Source: Larimichthys crocea
Lineage: Eukaryota > Chordata > Actinopteri > Sciaenidae
Reading direction: 5' to 3'
DNA length: 64,000 nt
NCBI RefSeq assembly: GCF_000972845.2
Contig: NC_040033.1
Coordinates: 4,306,241 to 4,370,240 of the forward strand
Part shown: positions 11,197-20,886 of the stretch, in pieces
How positions within the stretch are numbered: the first letter of the stretch is position 1
Layout of the letters: the number at the start of each line of letters is the position of its first letter
Translations under genes and position numbers: made by a program
The notes under the pieces: generated by a model
What the model saw: only the letters and a program-made list of their open reading frames with translations
The model's database searches: none
What the model was told of the DNA's origin: nothing

Positions 11197-11368
11197 CTAA
11201 GAAACAAAATACTCAACCATTATTGTAAAGTCAATACATACAGTATAAATACCCAACAGTGATAACTGTGTTAATTTGAACAATAATAACACATTCTCTG
11301 TCATAACATAGAAAAGAACATAAAAAAGACATATACATACATACAATACATGTCTTTATGTGAAGTAC

Positions 11369-11897
11369 CTGGAATGAAAGCACATGGTGAAAACTCTCCA
11401 GGGAGGAGGACCCCCTACCACACCTAGGGATGTCCAGCTTTTTGCTGGAGAGTCCCCGCCTTTGTGTATAGTGCAACACCTGCAGGGTCTTGGAGGCACT
11501 CCAGGTGCTTCCACCAGACGCAGCCCTGTGGTGTCTGTCAGCTCCCACACTGATTCCAGCAGCCCTGAAATCATCCTCCGTATCTCTTCCACTCCACGCG
11601 TCCTCCTCCTGCAGTGACTCTTCAGTTCCACTGGGCTGATGGGGGCCATGAGCTGTTCTTCAGTGGGAGCATGTCCGCTGTGGCTGCTCTTCCACTCCGT
11701 TCTCTTGGCCTCCTTCAGGCATTGCACATCTTTCTGGTCCCATTCAAAGATACAGGAGGAAAGCTTGGTGCAAAAGATGCCATACACAGGGTGGTGTTCT
11801 GTAGTGAGGCTGCAGTTAAAGCGTCTCATGAAGTGGAAGCTGTCCAAGAGCACTGCAGACCTCCATGGGTGTAAGAGCTTAACCACTGAAGACACAC
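11369..11897 (-). pseudogene. DUF6729-type exon C, one frameshift
   Basis: The acceptor TTTTCACAG precedes VSSVVKLLHPW. The long open stretch includes LDSFHFMRRF, LTTEHHPVYG, CRRRTRGVEEIRRM and WELTDTTGLRL. The reading then shifts frame near 11500 and resumes as KKLDIPRCGRGSSSLESFH before a GTACTT donor. This exon is the best preserved part of the gene. Confidence 0.6.
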
Positions 11898-12064
11898 CTG
11901 TGAAAAACAACCAATGATAATTACATAGACCACAACACCTGTGTGACGTGAGTGTAACAAAAATACAAATAAACACATTTAAAACAAATGGCTTTAACAG
12001 TGTGTGTGTGGCAAACAGTTTTTCAAACATATATTTGATAAAGAATTTGATCATGTTTACCTAC

Positions 12065-12194
12065 CTGACTGGCTGCAGCAGTCCCAGTTGACATAAATGA
12101 CCTCAGGTTCAGCTTGGCCCGCATTCTTGTAGCGAGTGACGATGCCTTGTTTGTCAGCACTGTCCCCGATCCCGCCAGCCAGCTTCTTGGTGAT
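12065..12194 (-). pseudogene. DUF6729-type exon B
   Basis: The acceptor TTTACAG precedes ITKKLAGGIGD, and the donor GTAGGT follows WDCCSQS. The frame is open throughout. Compared with what I recall of the family, a stretch between GIGD and YKNAG looks internally shortened. Phase 0 in and phase 1 out both fit its neighbours. Confidence 0.6.
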
Positions 12195-12316
12195 CTGTAA
12201 AACAAACACTACTTTCAAACTGAAGACATTGCCCCACTAAGAAGTAAACCCATTTCCTGTTTTGTTGTAATTATACATGTTCTATTTTCTATATTTTTTA
12301 CTGTTGAAACCCTAAC

Positions 12317-12972
12317 CTTCTTTGTTGAACCCATCTTCAGAATTCTACAATAGGTAGAGATAATCGCTGCCTTCATCTCATCCAGATGGCTGAGGATGTG
12401 TTGGAGTGGAAACTACCTCAAACCATTGGGCAAGTGGAAGGGGCCTGAAGGGTGGTGGAGGACTATGGACAGCTGCAGAGGGGACAAAGGTAGCCATCTT
12501 CATATGGCACTCACAGTCCGAGAGGTAGCGGATGGTCTGACATGCCCACTCGTCACTGTGCGCTTCCTCTATTGTAGACTGGAGGTAGAAGGAACTGTCC
12601 TGGTCCTCGGCTTCAGGAGTCATACATTTCCTGTCCAGAGCCAGCTGTGTTGTGAGGACAGCGGGGAACAGGCTCCTGTGTGCCACATCTAGCTGGGAGA
12701 GCATATCCTGGCTCCACAGGCAGACCGGCTGAGAGCACTTGCTGCAACGTGGATAGTCCCCTCCCACTAGGTAGTAGCGGCTATCCACATCAATCACCTC
12801 CCTGACCTTTCTGTAGATCCCGGAGCTGTTCATTTTCCGGGAACATAAGTGGAAATCCCCCACATCCTCATTGGTGCCCAGATGAACATCCTCTGTCGAT
12901 AGTACCACCCAGGCTCAGGAGGAGATGGTTTAGGCTCCAGTGGTGGGTGAAACCAGCATATGGTTGCACATG
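12317..12972 (-). pseudogene. DUF6729-type exon A (zinc-ribbon region), frameshifted
   Basis: Three successive frames are needed to follow the similarity. The first reads PPEPGWYYRQRMFIWAP up to a TGA. The second reads IYRKVREVIDVDSRYYLVGG with a CxxC pair (RCSKCSQPVC) and LWSQDMLSQLD. The third reads ILSHLDEMKAAI up to STKK. The donor GTTAGG follows at 12316, phase 0. The Cys pairs suggest metal binding. The upstream boundary is uncertain. Confidence 0.55.
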
Positions 12973-13401
12973 GTCACATGTGAGCCTTGAGGTCCTCTGC
13001 AGCATTAATTGTTTGTCTTTGACTGGGTGCCACCATATCTCAACACTGTGGTGGCCAGGGTCGAAGAGACCTGTTGCTGCATTCCTAGACATAATAGATA
13101 GCTTGACATTGACGTTCCAATCTGCGTAAACAGACATCTGTCTCCAGACTAGAATATGCTGACAATTACACCTCCAAGAGTCAAGACATTCTCTTTGACT
13201 AATTCTGGCGTATAGTATTTGGGGTGTGATCTTTGTGTTTAAAGTCGATCCACCATCACGAGTTCGTCATAATGCGAGACTGACTCAAGCACTTCAGGTG
13301 TACTTTGAGAGTGTCTCTAATTCTCCTTGGCCAAGCGTAAAAAATAATACAGCATAAGACATCAGAGGCTCCTGAACACTTTCTTCCCTCCTGACCTCAC
13401 C
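12973..13401. repeat. dispersed repeat copy 1 (second copy at 32510)
   Basis: This segment is highly similar to 32510-32955 in the same orientation. Shared blocks are TGAGGTCCTC, AGAGACCTGTTGCTGC, ATAATAGATAGCTTG, GTCTCTAATTCTC and CATAAGACATCAGAGGCTCC. On the minus strand both encode a fragment with ADWN..KLSIMS..AATGL.DPGHH. The similarity resumes at 13965 after the solo LTR. Confidence 0.75.
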
Positions 13402-13959
13402 TGTTACGGGAATTTTTAAAGAAAAACCCTTAAATAAAAAGGATCGGATTCAAAGCATCAAAGTTTAAGTTGAATTTATTGTTCTTGTACAAGAGGAGCG
13501 TTTCACAGTGCAACCCCCTAAAGGGGTTACAGAGAAAAAGGCTACCTGAGGAGCGTTAGCAGTTGGTTCCTGAAGATGGGCTGTCTCAACCCCTGTAAAT
13601 TGTTAACAGTCAATTTGCATATAATGCATTTAAACAGCTTTCTTCAACATATCACCTAATGAGTAGCAAGTATGTCCCCAATCTTGATCTTGACCTCTCT
13701 GACCTGTCCCTAGGCCCCATTCTGTTCTGAAATCCCTCTATTTATACATTAACCTGAACCTTACCTTACCCTGCCAGTCTCAGGAAAACAGCAATAAAGG
13801 GAAGTGCCCTAAGGACATGTAATAAAGGAACAAACATTGTATAAGTTAAAACATCCAACTAGCTGTGTAACCCTAATTTTTATAACACACAACATGTACC
13901 TACAAACATCGTATAAGTTAAAACATCTAACTAGCTGTGTAACTCTAATTTTTATAACA
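13402..13959 (+). mobile_element. solo LTR with 5-bp target duplication
   Basis: The 558-bp segment begins TGTTACGGG and ends TTTATAACA, the TG...CA ends of an LTR. The 5-bp direct repeat TCACC lies on each side (13397-13401 and 13960-13964). The related locus near 32955 has the uninterrupted target CTGACCTCACCATTGACC, so the empty site is visible in this window. An AATAAA signal near 13791 supports plus orientation. The last part contains a duplicated block of about 62 bp (GTATAAGTTAAAACATC repeated at about 13840 and 13911). No internal retroviral or retrotransposon genes are present. Confidence 0.85.
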
Positions 13960-13964
13960 TCACC

Positions 13965-14780
13965 ATTGACCTTTGACTTCAGCAATTTCTCCACAACAGT
14001 GGTGTTGGTACAAAAAGAGGGCCGTATTGTTCAATAAATAAATCCACAAGCTACAGTGACTCATCATGGCTTAGTAAATAATTCCACCTACTTTATGTAT
14101 ACAACTTTATAAACAGAGGCTCCTCGCTCTGCGCTAAACCGAAAGCTTCAGCTGGTTTCTCTGCACTCTTCTCAGCCTCCTTAGTGAGTGCTGGTCTTGT
14201 GATACCCTCTGGTGGCATTGGTTGTTGGGCTTCGTGCTCCCATGCCTGCTGCACACCAGCTGGGGGACGCAAAGCCTGTTAAGGCGTCTCTTCCAAAACC
14301 ACCGACTCCACGTCTGCTGGATCCTGAGCCTCAGTGAGGAACAGGAAGGCTTTTCCTAAACAGATCCTTTGTATGGCTCTGCAGGGGGCAAGCATCTATT
14401 TTTTCTAAGGCCTTTTTCCATTTCTTGGCCCCCTGGCCGTTTGCCAGTAGAGAAATGGAATTGGCCCTGGGTATATTTTATGCAGATGTCCCGCCAGTAA
14501 CTGTCTGGTTTTCCTGTCTTAGTCATCTGCAAACATTAAATATAAAACAAGTTAATGTCAAGCTGGGCAATGTGTACGTACAGACAGACAGACAGAGGAA
14601 ATTATACATGTATGTATGTATGTACAGTATGTATGTATATGTAGGTACATAATGTATGTATGTAGGTATGTTTTGCATTATTGTTTTATTATTGTTGAAG
14701 CATTTTGTATGTTTTAAAAGGTGCTATATGAATACAATTATTATCATCACCAGTATTACAGTGCTGATATGTACAGCGAA
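13965..14780. other. repeat tail and AT-rich DNA, no clear gene
   Basis: The first 35 bases continue the dispersed repeat (ATTGACCTTTGACTTCAGC). The region 14110-14540 is GC-richer and might hold 5' exons of the disrupted gene on the minus strand, but I could not anchor any motif or splice pair. A TATG/TACA microsatellite lies at 14581-14660. Confidence 0.4.
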
Positions 14781-14787
14781 ACTATTA

Positions 14788-15214
14788 CCGTAATTTTCAT
14801 ACTATTGAGCGCATCTAAATATATAAGCCGCACCAGCAAAATTTTAAAAGGAAATTAATTTTGTACATATATAAGCCGCACTTGAATATAAGCCGCAGGT
14901 TTTCATGTTGTAACATGAGATATTTATAGACACGCTTTTTTTCAAACTGTGCCGGAAGTATGGCACCACACATCATAAACACTTTTCTTTTAACTTAAAA
15001 GCTGCATCATATGCATTCAGTGACAGTTCAAAATCAAATTCAAAACGAGTGTCTTCTTCGGTGCATAATCTTTCCCCACATGTCTCACTTTTGCATTTAC
15101 TGCTAAAGAGTGCCCCCGGTGGCCGTTGGACAGTAAATTAGCCTCACCGTTGTATAGGTCGCAGGGTTCAAAGCGTGTGAAAAAAGTAGCGACTTATAGT
15201 CCGAAAATTAAGGG
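14788..15214. mobile_element. MITE-like DNA transposon (TAAGCCGCA type)
   Basis: The left end CCGTAATTTTCATACTAT and the reverse complement of the right end CCCTTAATTTTCGGACTAT form terminal inverted repeats. Internal ATATAAGCCGCA repeats are typical of a high-copy fish element. It has no coding capacity. The family was not assigned. Confidence 0.6.
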
Positions 15215-15775
15215 TTTAGATATGTCTGACATGCACCACCAACAACAAAACAAATTCCTTGTAAGTGTAAAAAAAAATACTTGGCAATAAAACTTTTTTT
15301 CTGATTTCTGATTTCTCATTTGACAGCCTGTCGTATTTGACAGGTAGAACCTCCATTAGCAAAGCGGCTACGTTACAAGAAAGTTGAAATACAAATTGAA
15401 TAACGTGCTGACGGGACGGAAAATTCAATTGTGTATTGTTTAACATATAACCCTATAACATTCGGCTTATGAATGCTGTTTCATTGATGAGTATTAATCG
15501 AGTTTCCAAACCTTATTTCTGTGCTTGTTCAAGTGTATGCAGTGGAAGATTTGGCCCCCTCCTACATCGTGTGACGTGATGACATATGGGAAAATGGGGC
15601 TTGTTCCGAACAGTGTTTGGACCTCGTATGAAACTCGGCAGGGCAGTTGAGGTCACGCAGGACAGGTGAGCAAGTGAGGTTGATGTCCAGAGGACTCAAA
15701 CTTGCCGCTTACAATCCGTCTGCTCTGAATGGGGGCTACACTGAGAGACACCACGCGAGTGAACATAAATCCTGA

Positions 15776-15841
15776 TGGAGATGCCAGGGATTGAACCCTC
15801 ATACATGCAAAGCATGCACTCTCCCACTGAGCTACATCCCC
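15776..15841 (-). tRNA. tRNA-Ala (TGC), T-arm shortened
   Basis: On the minus strand GGGGATGTAGCTCAGTGGGA gives the acceptor strand and A-box, and the anticodon loop is CTTTGCATG. The T-arm reads GGGTTCAATCCC, but the bases between the variable loop and T-arm are reduced relative to the copy at 19342. This is either a decayed gene or a sequencing deletion. Confidence 0.65.
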
Positions 15842-16377
15842 CACGTGTACTGCTTTGAAGACATCGGAGACGCGCGGCAAACGTGCAACAACAGATTGAC
15901 GTGTAGTTTAACTTGCCTGCAGCTAATTAGCAAAAGTGTCACTGGCTATAGAACCTTTGAACAACTCAACAAGAGCAGAGGTGTATACTAAGACATCGTC
16001 AATCTGTGGCTGGAGAAAACTCTAACCAGAATTTCGCAAAGTGGAGTCAAGGGAGAGGAATTGCCGTTTTCACTACTCAACGGCCTCTAATGACGACCAA
16101 CGTTCCATGCATTTTCAAAGATGTGACCATGGGAGTCGTCAGGGTGACATAATATGAGGTCTGACTTGGAATATAGTTGTTGATGGAGCTTCATCGAATA
16201 GGACAGCTGGGTTTTTATACGCCCTCTTCTCGAGACAAAGGGTGGTCACGGGAGTCGCCAGGGTGACATGGACGAGGTTAAATTGCTGTGAAACGGGGGC
16301 GTATATCAAGTCCGAGTCCCACACAAGCAATCGTACGTGTCCTGTAAAACCGCTGGCCAAGAAGAGATCGAGTCCAG

Positions 16378-16447
16378 CGCGATGGCCGGAATCGAACCCG
16401 GGTCAACTGCTGGGAAGGCAGCTTGCTCACCATATCTACACCATCGC
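16378..16447 (-). tRNA. tRNA-Gly (TCC), minus copy
   Basis: The acceptor strands GCGATGG and CCATCGC pair. A TCC-type anticodon loop (GCCTTCC) and a T-arm with B-box GGTTCGATTCC are present. A few indels in the D-arm and next to the anticodon distinguish it from the consensus of the other copies. Confidence 0.7.
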
Positions 16448-16805
16448 TGCGGAAAAGGAAAAAATGACACTGCAGACTCAGCGTTTGGTCAGGAGTTCCA
16501 CCACGTAGAGACGGGGAGAAAAAGGCAGGAAGAGTGGGAAAACGCCATGGTGGAAAGCGCTGTCTGCTCTGTGGTAACCAGCAGTAACGTTTGTACTGAC
16601 TTTATCAACCGTTTTATGCAGGCAACGCCCCACTTTCTTGAATAGACGGAGCTCGGTTTGAATGATTCAAACCCTGCGCAGGTTGCCAGTGCTGCTACTG
16701 CCTTTCTGATAAGCACTGCAAATTGGCCACTGTGACTACTCCCGCAGTGTTTGCTCACTTCCGAGTCCCTCTGGCTTGCTGTGGCTGTTGTTTAAAACAT
16801 CCAGA

Positions 16806-16888
16806 CGTTGTCGGCCAGGATTCGAACCTGCGCAGGGTAGACCCAATGGATTTCTAGTCCACGCTCTTAACCACTCGGCCACGACAAC
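16806..16888 (-). tRNA. tRNA-Ser (AGA), minus copy
   Basis: The minus strand gives GTTGTCGTGGCCGAGTGG (acceptor and A-box), the anticodon arm GGACTAGAAATCC, a long variable arm as expected for Ser, a T-arm with GGTTCGAATCC and the acceptor CGACAACG. The variable arm differs by one inserted or changed base from the plus copies. Confidence 0.8.
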
Positions 16889-17399
16889 CACTTTGACGGC
16901 TGTACTGGCTTTGCTCAGAAAATGGACAGTATCACCCCTTGCACTCGCCGATGTCTTTTTCAACCAGTATTACGTTCCTTGTGGGGGCCACGTTTTCTTG
17001 TTGGTGTGGCTGTTGTTTTTGTTTCTCATACATCTGCCCCCCCAAGCTCAACACGGTTTGGAATTCAGTCCCTTATAGCTGGACAAAATGCATATACGCT
17101 TGTAGTCACGGCCTCATTTGTTGTATCCAGCCGTGAACAAGGAGGCTGACTCCTAAATTAGGAAGAAACTCTTTTCTTTTTGACTGTAGTTTTACACAAG
17201 GCCACTGCGAGTGGCAGCCGCATCTGGTGTTGGGGGGTGGGGCAGGGGCGAGCAATGGCACGGCAAGTTTGTTTTTCACGTCGGGACCGGCGGAGCACGG
17301 AGTTGCGCGAGACGTCCAGCGGACTCAAACTTGCCGCTATACAAATCCGTCTGCTCTGATGGGGGGCACACTGGAGACCCAGCGAGTGACAAATCCTGA

Positions 17400-17441
17400 T
17401 GGAGAGTGGGGATTGAAGCCGCCTCATAATGCAAAGCACGG
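17400..17441 (-). pseudogene. tRNA-Ala stump at the inversion junction
   Basis: The 3' part of a minus-oriented tRNA-Ala (anticodon area TTTGCATTATGAGG and a T-arm remnant) ends at about 17441. It is joined to the AATTCCTCTGCCCCTTGA spacer, which is in plus orientation. The 5' half of the tRNA is absent. Confidence 0.65.
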
Positions 17442-17669
17442 CAATTCCTCTGCCCCTTGATCCCACTTGCGAAATTCGGTAAGAGTGTTTTCCAGCACAG
17501 ATTGACTGATGTTCTTAGTATAAAGCACCCGTCGCTCTGTTAGTTGTTCAAATGTGGTCAAGTCATGCACTCTTGGCTTAATTAGCTGCAGGCAAGTTTA
17601 ACTACAACGTCAACTGTTGCTGCAGATGTTTGCCCGCGCGTCTCCGATGTCTTCAAAGCAGTACACGTG

Positions 17670-17742
17670 GGGGATTAGCTCAGTGGGAGAGCGCATGCTT
17701 GCATGTAGGAGGCCCCGTGTTCAAATCCCCGGCATCTCTCCA
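17670..17742 (+). tRNA. tRNA-Ala (TGC), plus copy 1
   Basis: GGGGAT, A-box TAGCTCAGTGGGAGAGC, an anticodon region around TGC and a T-arm GTGTTCAAATCCCC. Relative to 19342 it lacks bases in the acceptor/D junction and anticodon loop and has an extra A in the T-loop. Function is doubtful unless these are assembly errors. Confidence 0.65.
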
Positions 17743-18289
17743 TCAGGATTTATGTTCACTCGCGTGGTGGTCTCTCAGTGTAGCCCCCATCAGAGCGGAC
17801 GGATTGTAGCGGCAAGTTTGAGTCCGCTGGACGCTCGCATCAACCTCACTTGCTCGACTGCCTACCTACGTGACAAACTGCCGTGCCAGTTGCTCGCACC
17901 TGCTCCCACCCCACCCCCGAATGCTGCTCCTCGCAGGTGCTGTGTAAACTACAGTCAAAACAAAAGAGTTTTCTTCCTAATCTAGGAGTCCAGCCTCCTT
18001 TGTTCCCGGCTGGAGTACAACAAAGGCGTGACTACAGCGTTGTACAGCAAAAGTCTGCTAGATTCCGTCTTGTGTAGACTACAGTCAAAAAAATAGTCCC
18101 AAGGAGGGCCACCTCTTGAAACTTGGAATACGGCTTGATAAAGAGGAAACATTTGTCAGCTATGTTGAGTGACTTAGGGGCAAGTAGGAAAAACACACCG
18201 CCACCCAACGAAAACGTGGCCCCCAGCATGGAAACTGGTGGAATATTTCTGTGAGTAAAAGGGCACAACGCAGACACAGCCGTCAGGTG

Positions 18290-18371
18290 GTTGTCGTGGC
18301 CGAGTGGTTAAGCGCATGGACTAGAAATCCATTGGGGTCTCCCCGCGCAGGTTCGAATCCTGCCGACAACG
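18290..18371 (+). tRNA. tRNA-Ser (AGA), plus copy 1
   Basis: A complete cloverleaf is visible: GTTGTCG acceptor, GCCGAGTGGTTAAG, the anticodon arm GGACTAGAAATCC, variable arm GGGGTCTCCCC, T-arm GGTTCGAATCC and the 3' strand CGACAACG. The D-arm has AAGCGC where related genes have AAGGCG. This is the best serine copy in the array. Confidence 0.85.
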
Positions 18372-18719
18372 TCTGGATTGTAAAAACACAGCCCACAGCA
18401 AGCCAGAGGGACTCTGACGTGAGCAACACGTGCGGAGTGGCCATTTGCAGTGCGTATATCAGAAAAGCATTAGCATGCACTGGGCAACCTGCGCAGGTTT
18501 GATCACGTCAAACAGAGCTTCCTCTCTCAAGAAGTGGGGTTGCAACTGCAAATAGAACGGTTGATAAAGTCATACTAACGTTTACTGCGGTTACCACAGA
18601 GCAGACAGCGCTTTCACACCATGGGCTTTCCCACTCTCCTGCCCTTTTTCCTCCCGATCTTACGTGTGGAACGCCTGACACAAACCGCTGAGTTTGCAGT
18701 GTCATTTTTCTTTTCCGCA

Positions 18720-18793
18720 GCGATGTGGTATAGTGGTGAGCATAGCTGCCCTTCCAAGCAGTTGACGCCGGGTTTTCGATTCCCGGCCACGCA
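18720..18793 (+). tRNA. tRNA-Gly (TCC), plus copy 1
   Basis: The acceptor starts GCGATG. The D-arm GGTATAGTGGTGAGC, the anticodon loop with TTCC and a T-arm with an inserted T (GGTTTTCGATTCC) follow, and the 3' strand has one base deleted (CCACGCA). The indels may be consensus errors. Confidence 0.7.
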
Positions 18794-19341
18794 GCTGGAC
18801 TCGATCTTCTTCTTGGCCACGTTTACAGGACACGACGATTGCTTTGTGGGGACTCGGACTTGATATACGCTCCCGTTTGTCAAGCAATTTACACCTCGTT
18901 CCATGTCACCCCCCTGGCGACTCCCCGTGACCACATTTTTGTCTCGAGAAGAGGCCGTAATAAAACCCAGCTGTCTCTATGTGATGAAGCTGCCATCAAC
19001 AACTATTTCTCAACTCAGACCTCAGATTATGTCACCCTGACAACTCCCTGGGTCACACTTGAAATGCATGGAACTCGTTGGTCGGTCATTAGAGGCCCCG
19101 TTGAGTAGTGAAAACGAAATTCCTCTGCCCTTGACTCCACTTTGCGAAATTCTGGTTAAGTTTTCTCCCAGCACAGATTGACTGATGTCTTAGTATACAC
19201 CTCGGCTCTGTTGGAGTTGTTTCAAAGGTTCTATAGCCAGTGACACTTTTGCTAATTGCTGCAGGCAATTAAACTACACACGTCAATCTGTTGTTGCACG
19301 TTTTGCCGCGCGTCTCCGATGTCTCCAAAGCAGTACACGTG

Positions 19342-19412
19342 GGGGATGTAGCTCAGTGGGAGAGCGCATGCTTTGCATGATGAGGCCCCGGGTTCAATCC
19401 CCGGCATCTCCA
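19342..19412 (+). tRNA. tRNA-Ala (TGC), best copy
   Basis: GGGGATG pairs with CATCTCC. A-box TAGCTCAGTGGGAGAGC, anticodon arm GCATGCTTTGCATG and T-arm CCGGGTTCAATCCCCGG are all intact. It is one base short between the anticodon arm and variable loop. It has a good internal Pol III promoter (A and B boxes). Confidence 0.85.
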
Positions 19413-20083
19413 TCGGGATTTATGTTCACTGCGTTGGTGTCTCCTCAGTTAGCCCCTTCGAGCAGACGATATGTAAGCGGCAAGTTTGAGTCGCTGAACG
19501 TCTCGCAGCAACCTCACTTGCTCGACTGTCCTACGTGACAACTGCGTGCCGTTGCTCTCCCCTGCTCCCACCCCCAACCCCAGAAGGCTGCTTCCTCTGC
19601 AGTGCTTTGTGTAAACTACAGTCAAAAACAAAAGAGTCTGTCTTCCATATTAGGAGTCCAGCCGCCTTTGTGTCGGCTGGATGACAACAAAGGAGACCGT
19701 GCCTACAGCGTAATGTCCCCACCATCCCACCCCACCCTAGAAAGGCTGCTTCCTCGCAGTGCTGTGTAAACTACAGTAAAAACAAAAGCAGTTCTTCCTA
19801 TTTTAGGCAGTCCAGGCCTCCTTGTTCACAGGCTGGATGACAACAAAGGCCGTGACTACAGCGTATATCCATTTGTTTCAGCGTATAAGGACTGAATTCC
19901 AAAACGTGTTGAGCTAGGGGGGCAGAGTATGAGAACACAACACAGCCACCCAACGAAACGGTGCCCCCAGCAATGGAAACTGTTGGAAATATTTCTGGTG
20001 AGTAAAAGAGAGACAATCGTGCGTGTGGGCAATAGGGGGGTGTATCACTGTCCATTTTCTAGCCACCAACAGCCGTCAAAGTG

Positions 20084-20164
20084 GTTGTCGTGGCCGAGTG
20101 GTAAGGCGATGGACTAAAATCCATTGGGGTCTCCCCGCGCAGGTTCGAATCCTGGCCGACAACG
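20084..20164 (+). tRNA. tRNA-Ser (AGA), plus copy 2
   Basis: This has the same architecture as 18290, with a one-base deletion in the D-loop (GTGGTAAGGCG) and one at the anticodon arm (GGACTAAAATCC). The second deletion removes the G of AGA unless it is a sequencing error. Confidence 0.7.
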
Positions 20165-20523
20165 TCTGGATGTTTTAAACACAGCCCACAGCAAGCCAGA
20201 GGACTCTGAACGTGACAAACATGCGGGAGTAGGTCAGTGGCCATTTGCAGGTGCTTTCACAAAGCATTACAATGCACTGGGCAACCTGGCAGGTTTGAAT
20301 CACGTCAAAACCGAGCTTCCTCTACTCAATGAAGTGGGGCTTTGCACTGCATAGAACGGTTGATATAAGTCAGTACAACGTTACTGCTGGTTACCACAGA
20401 GCAGACAGCGATTTTCACACCATGCTTTCCCACTCGCTTCATGACCCTTTTTTCCTCCCGTTCTACGTGTGAACTCCTGACACAAACCGCTGAGTCGCAG
20501 TGCATTTTTTTTCCTTTTCCGCA

Positions 20524-20594
20524 GCGATGGTGTATAAGGTGGTGACATAGCTGCCTTCCAAGCAGTTGACCCGGGTTCGATTCCCGGCATCGCA
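20524..20594 (+). tRNA. tRNA-Gly (TCC), plus copy 2
   Basis: GCGATGG acceptor, a scrambled D-arm (TGTATAAGGTGGTGAC), an intact anticodon arm GCTGCCTTCCAAGC and an intact T-arm CCGGGTTCGATTCCCGG. One C is missing before the 3' ATCGCA. Confidence 0.7.
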
Positions 20595-20759
20595 GCTGGA
20601 CTCGATCTTCTTCTTGGCCACGTTTACAGGACACGTACGATTGCTTTTGTGGGACTCGGCTTGATATACGCTCCGTTTCCAGCAATTTACACCTCGTTCC
20701 ATGTCACCCTGGCGACTCCCGTGACCGTACTCCGATGATCTTCAAAGAAGTACAACGTG

Positions 20760-20786
20760 GGGGATGTAGCTCAGTGGGAGAGCGCA
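20760..20786 (+). tRNA. tRNA-Ala 5' end, cut by the gap
   Basis: Only the first 27 bases are present: acceptor GGGGATG and A-box TAGCTCAGTGGGAGAGCGC. The 100-N gap begins at once. The sequence upstream matches the spacer of the other Ala copies. Confidence 0.7.
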
Positions 20787-20886
20787 NNNNNNNNNNNNNN
20801 NNNNNNNNNNNNNNNNNNNNNNNNNNNNNNNNNNNNNNNNNNNNNNNNNNNNNNNNNNNNNNNNNNNNNNNNNNNNNNNNNNNNNN
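20787..20886. other. assembly gap (100 N)
   Basis: There are exactly 100 Ns, a conventional scaffold gap of unknown true size. It lies where the tRNA array meets the NLR gene, so both the end of the array and the 3' end of the NLR gene may be hidden or misjoined here. Confidence 0.98.

Larger units (their letters stand above)
8934..12972 (-). pseudogene. DUF6729-type multi-exon gene, disrupted
   Basis: Minus-strand exons with canonical splice sites encode a protein that I recognise as the large uncharacterised DUF6729-type family found in many copies in fish. The molecular function is unknown, and a transposon-domesticated origin is plausible. In order they are exon A (12317-12972), B (12065-12194), C (11369-11897), D (10077-11196), E (9600-9895) and a probable terminal exon (8934-9311). 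Splice phases agree across A-B, B-C and D-E. Exon A shifts frame at least twice: the N-terminal block ends in a TGA after VPGK and resumes at NSSGIYRKVREV. Exon C shifts frame once. Exon D has a nonsense TAG between VSR and NMGR and contains an inserted LINE. These breaks mean it is probably not a working gene. The family call is from memory of conserved motifs, without a search. Confidence 0.6.
15640..20786. repeat. tRNA gene array (Ala-Ser-Gly units), inverted about 17.45 kb
   Basis: Units of about 1.4-1.7 kb carrying tRNA-Ala(TGC), tRNA-Ser(AGA) and tRNA-Gly(TCC) are repeated with conserved spacers. From 15.64 to about 17.44 kb the unit is on the minus strand; from about 17.45 kb onward it is on the plus strand. 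At the switch, a minus tRNA-Ala stump is joined directly to spacer read in plus orientation. One spacer segment of about 150 bp (19555-19710) is itself tandemly repeated at 19717-19860. The array runs into a 100-N gap. Copies differ mostly by single-base indels. Confidence 0.85.

Noticed and set aside
16736..17466. Several 75-100 codon frames between tRNA genes
   Set aside because: They run through tRNA genes and spacers and are not conserved between units.
15640..20786. Regularly spaced repeats suggesting a CRISPR-like array
   Set aside because: The repeated units are tRNA genes with kilobase spacers in a eukaryotic context.
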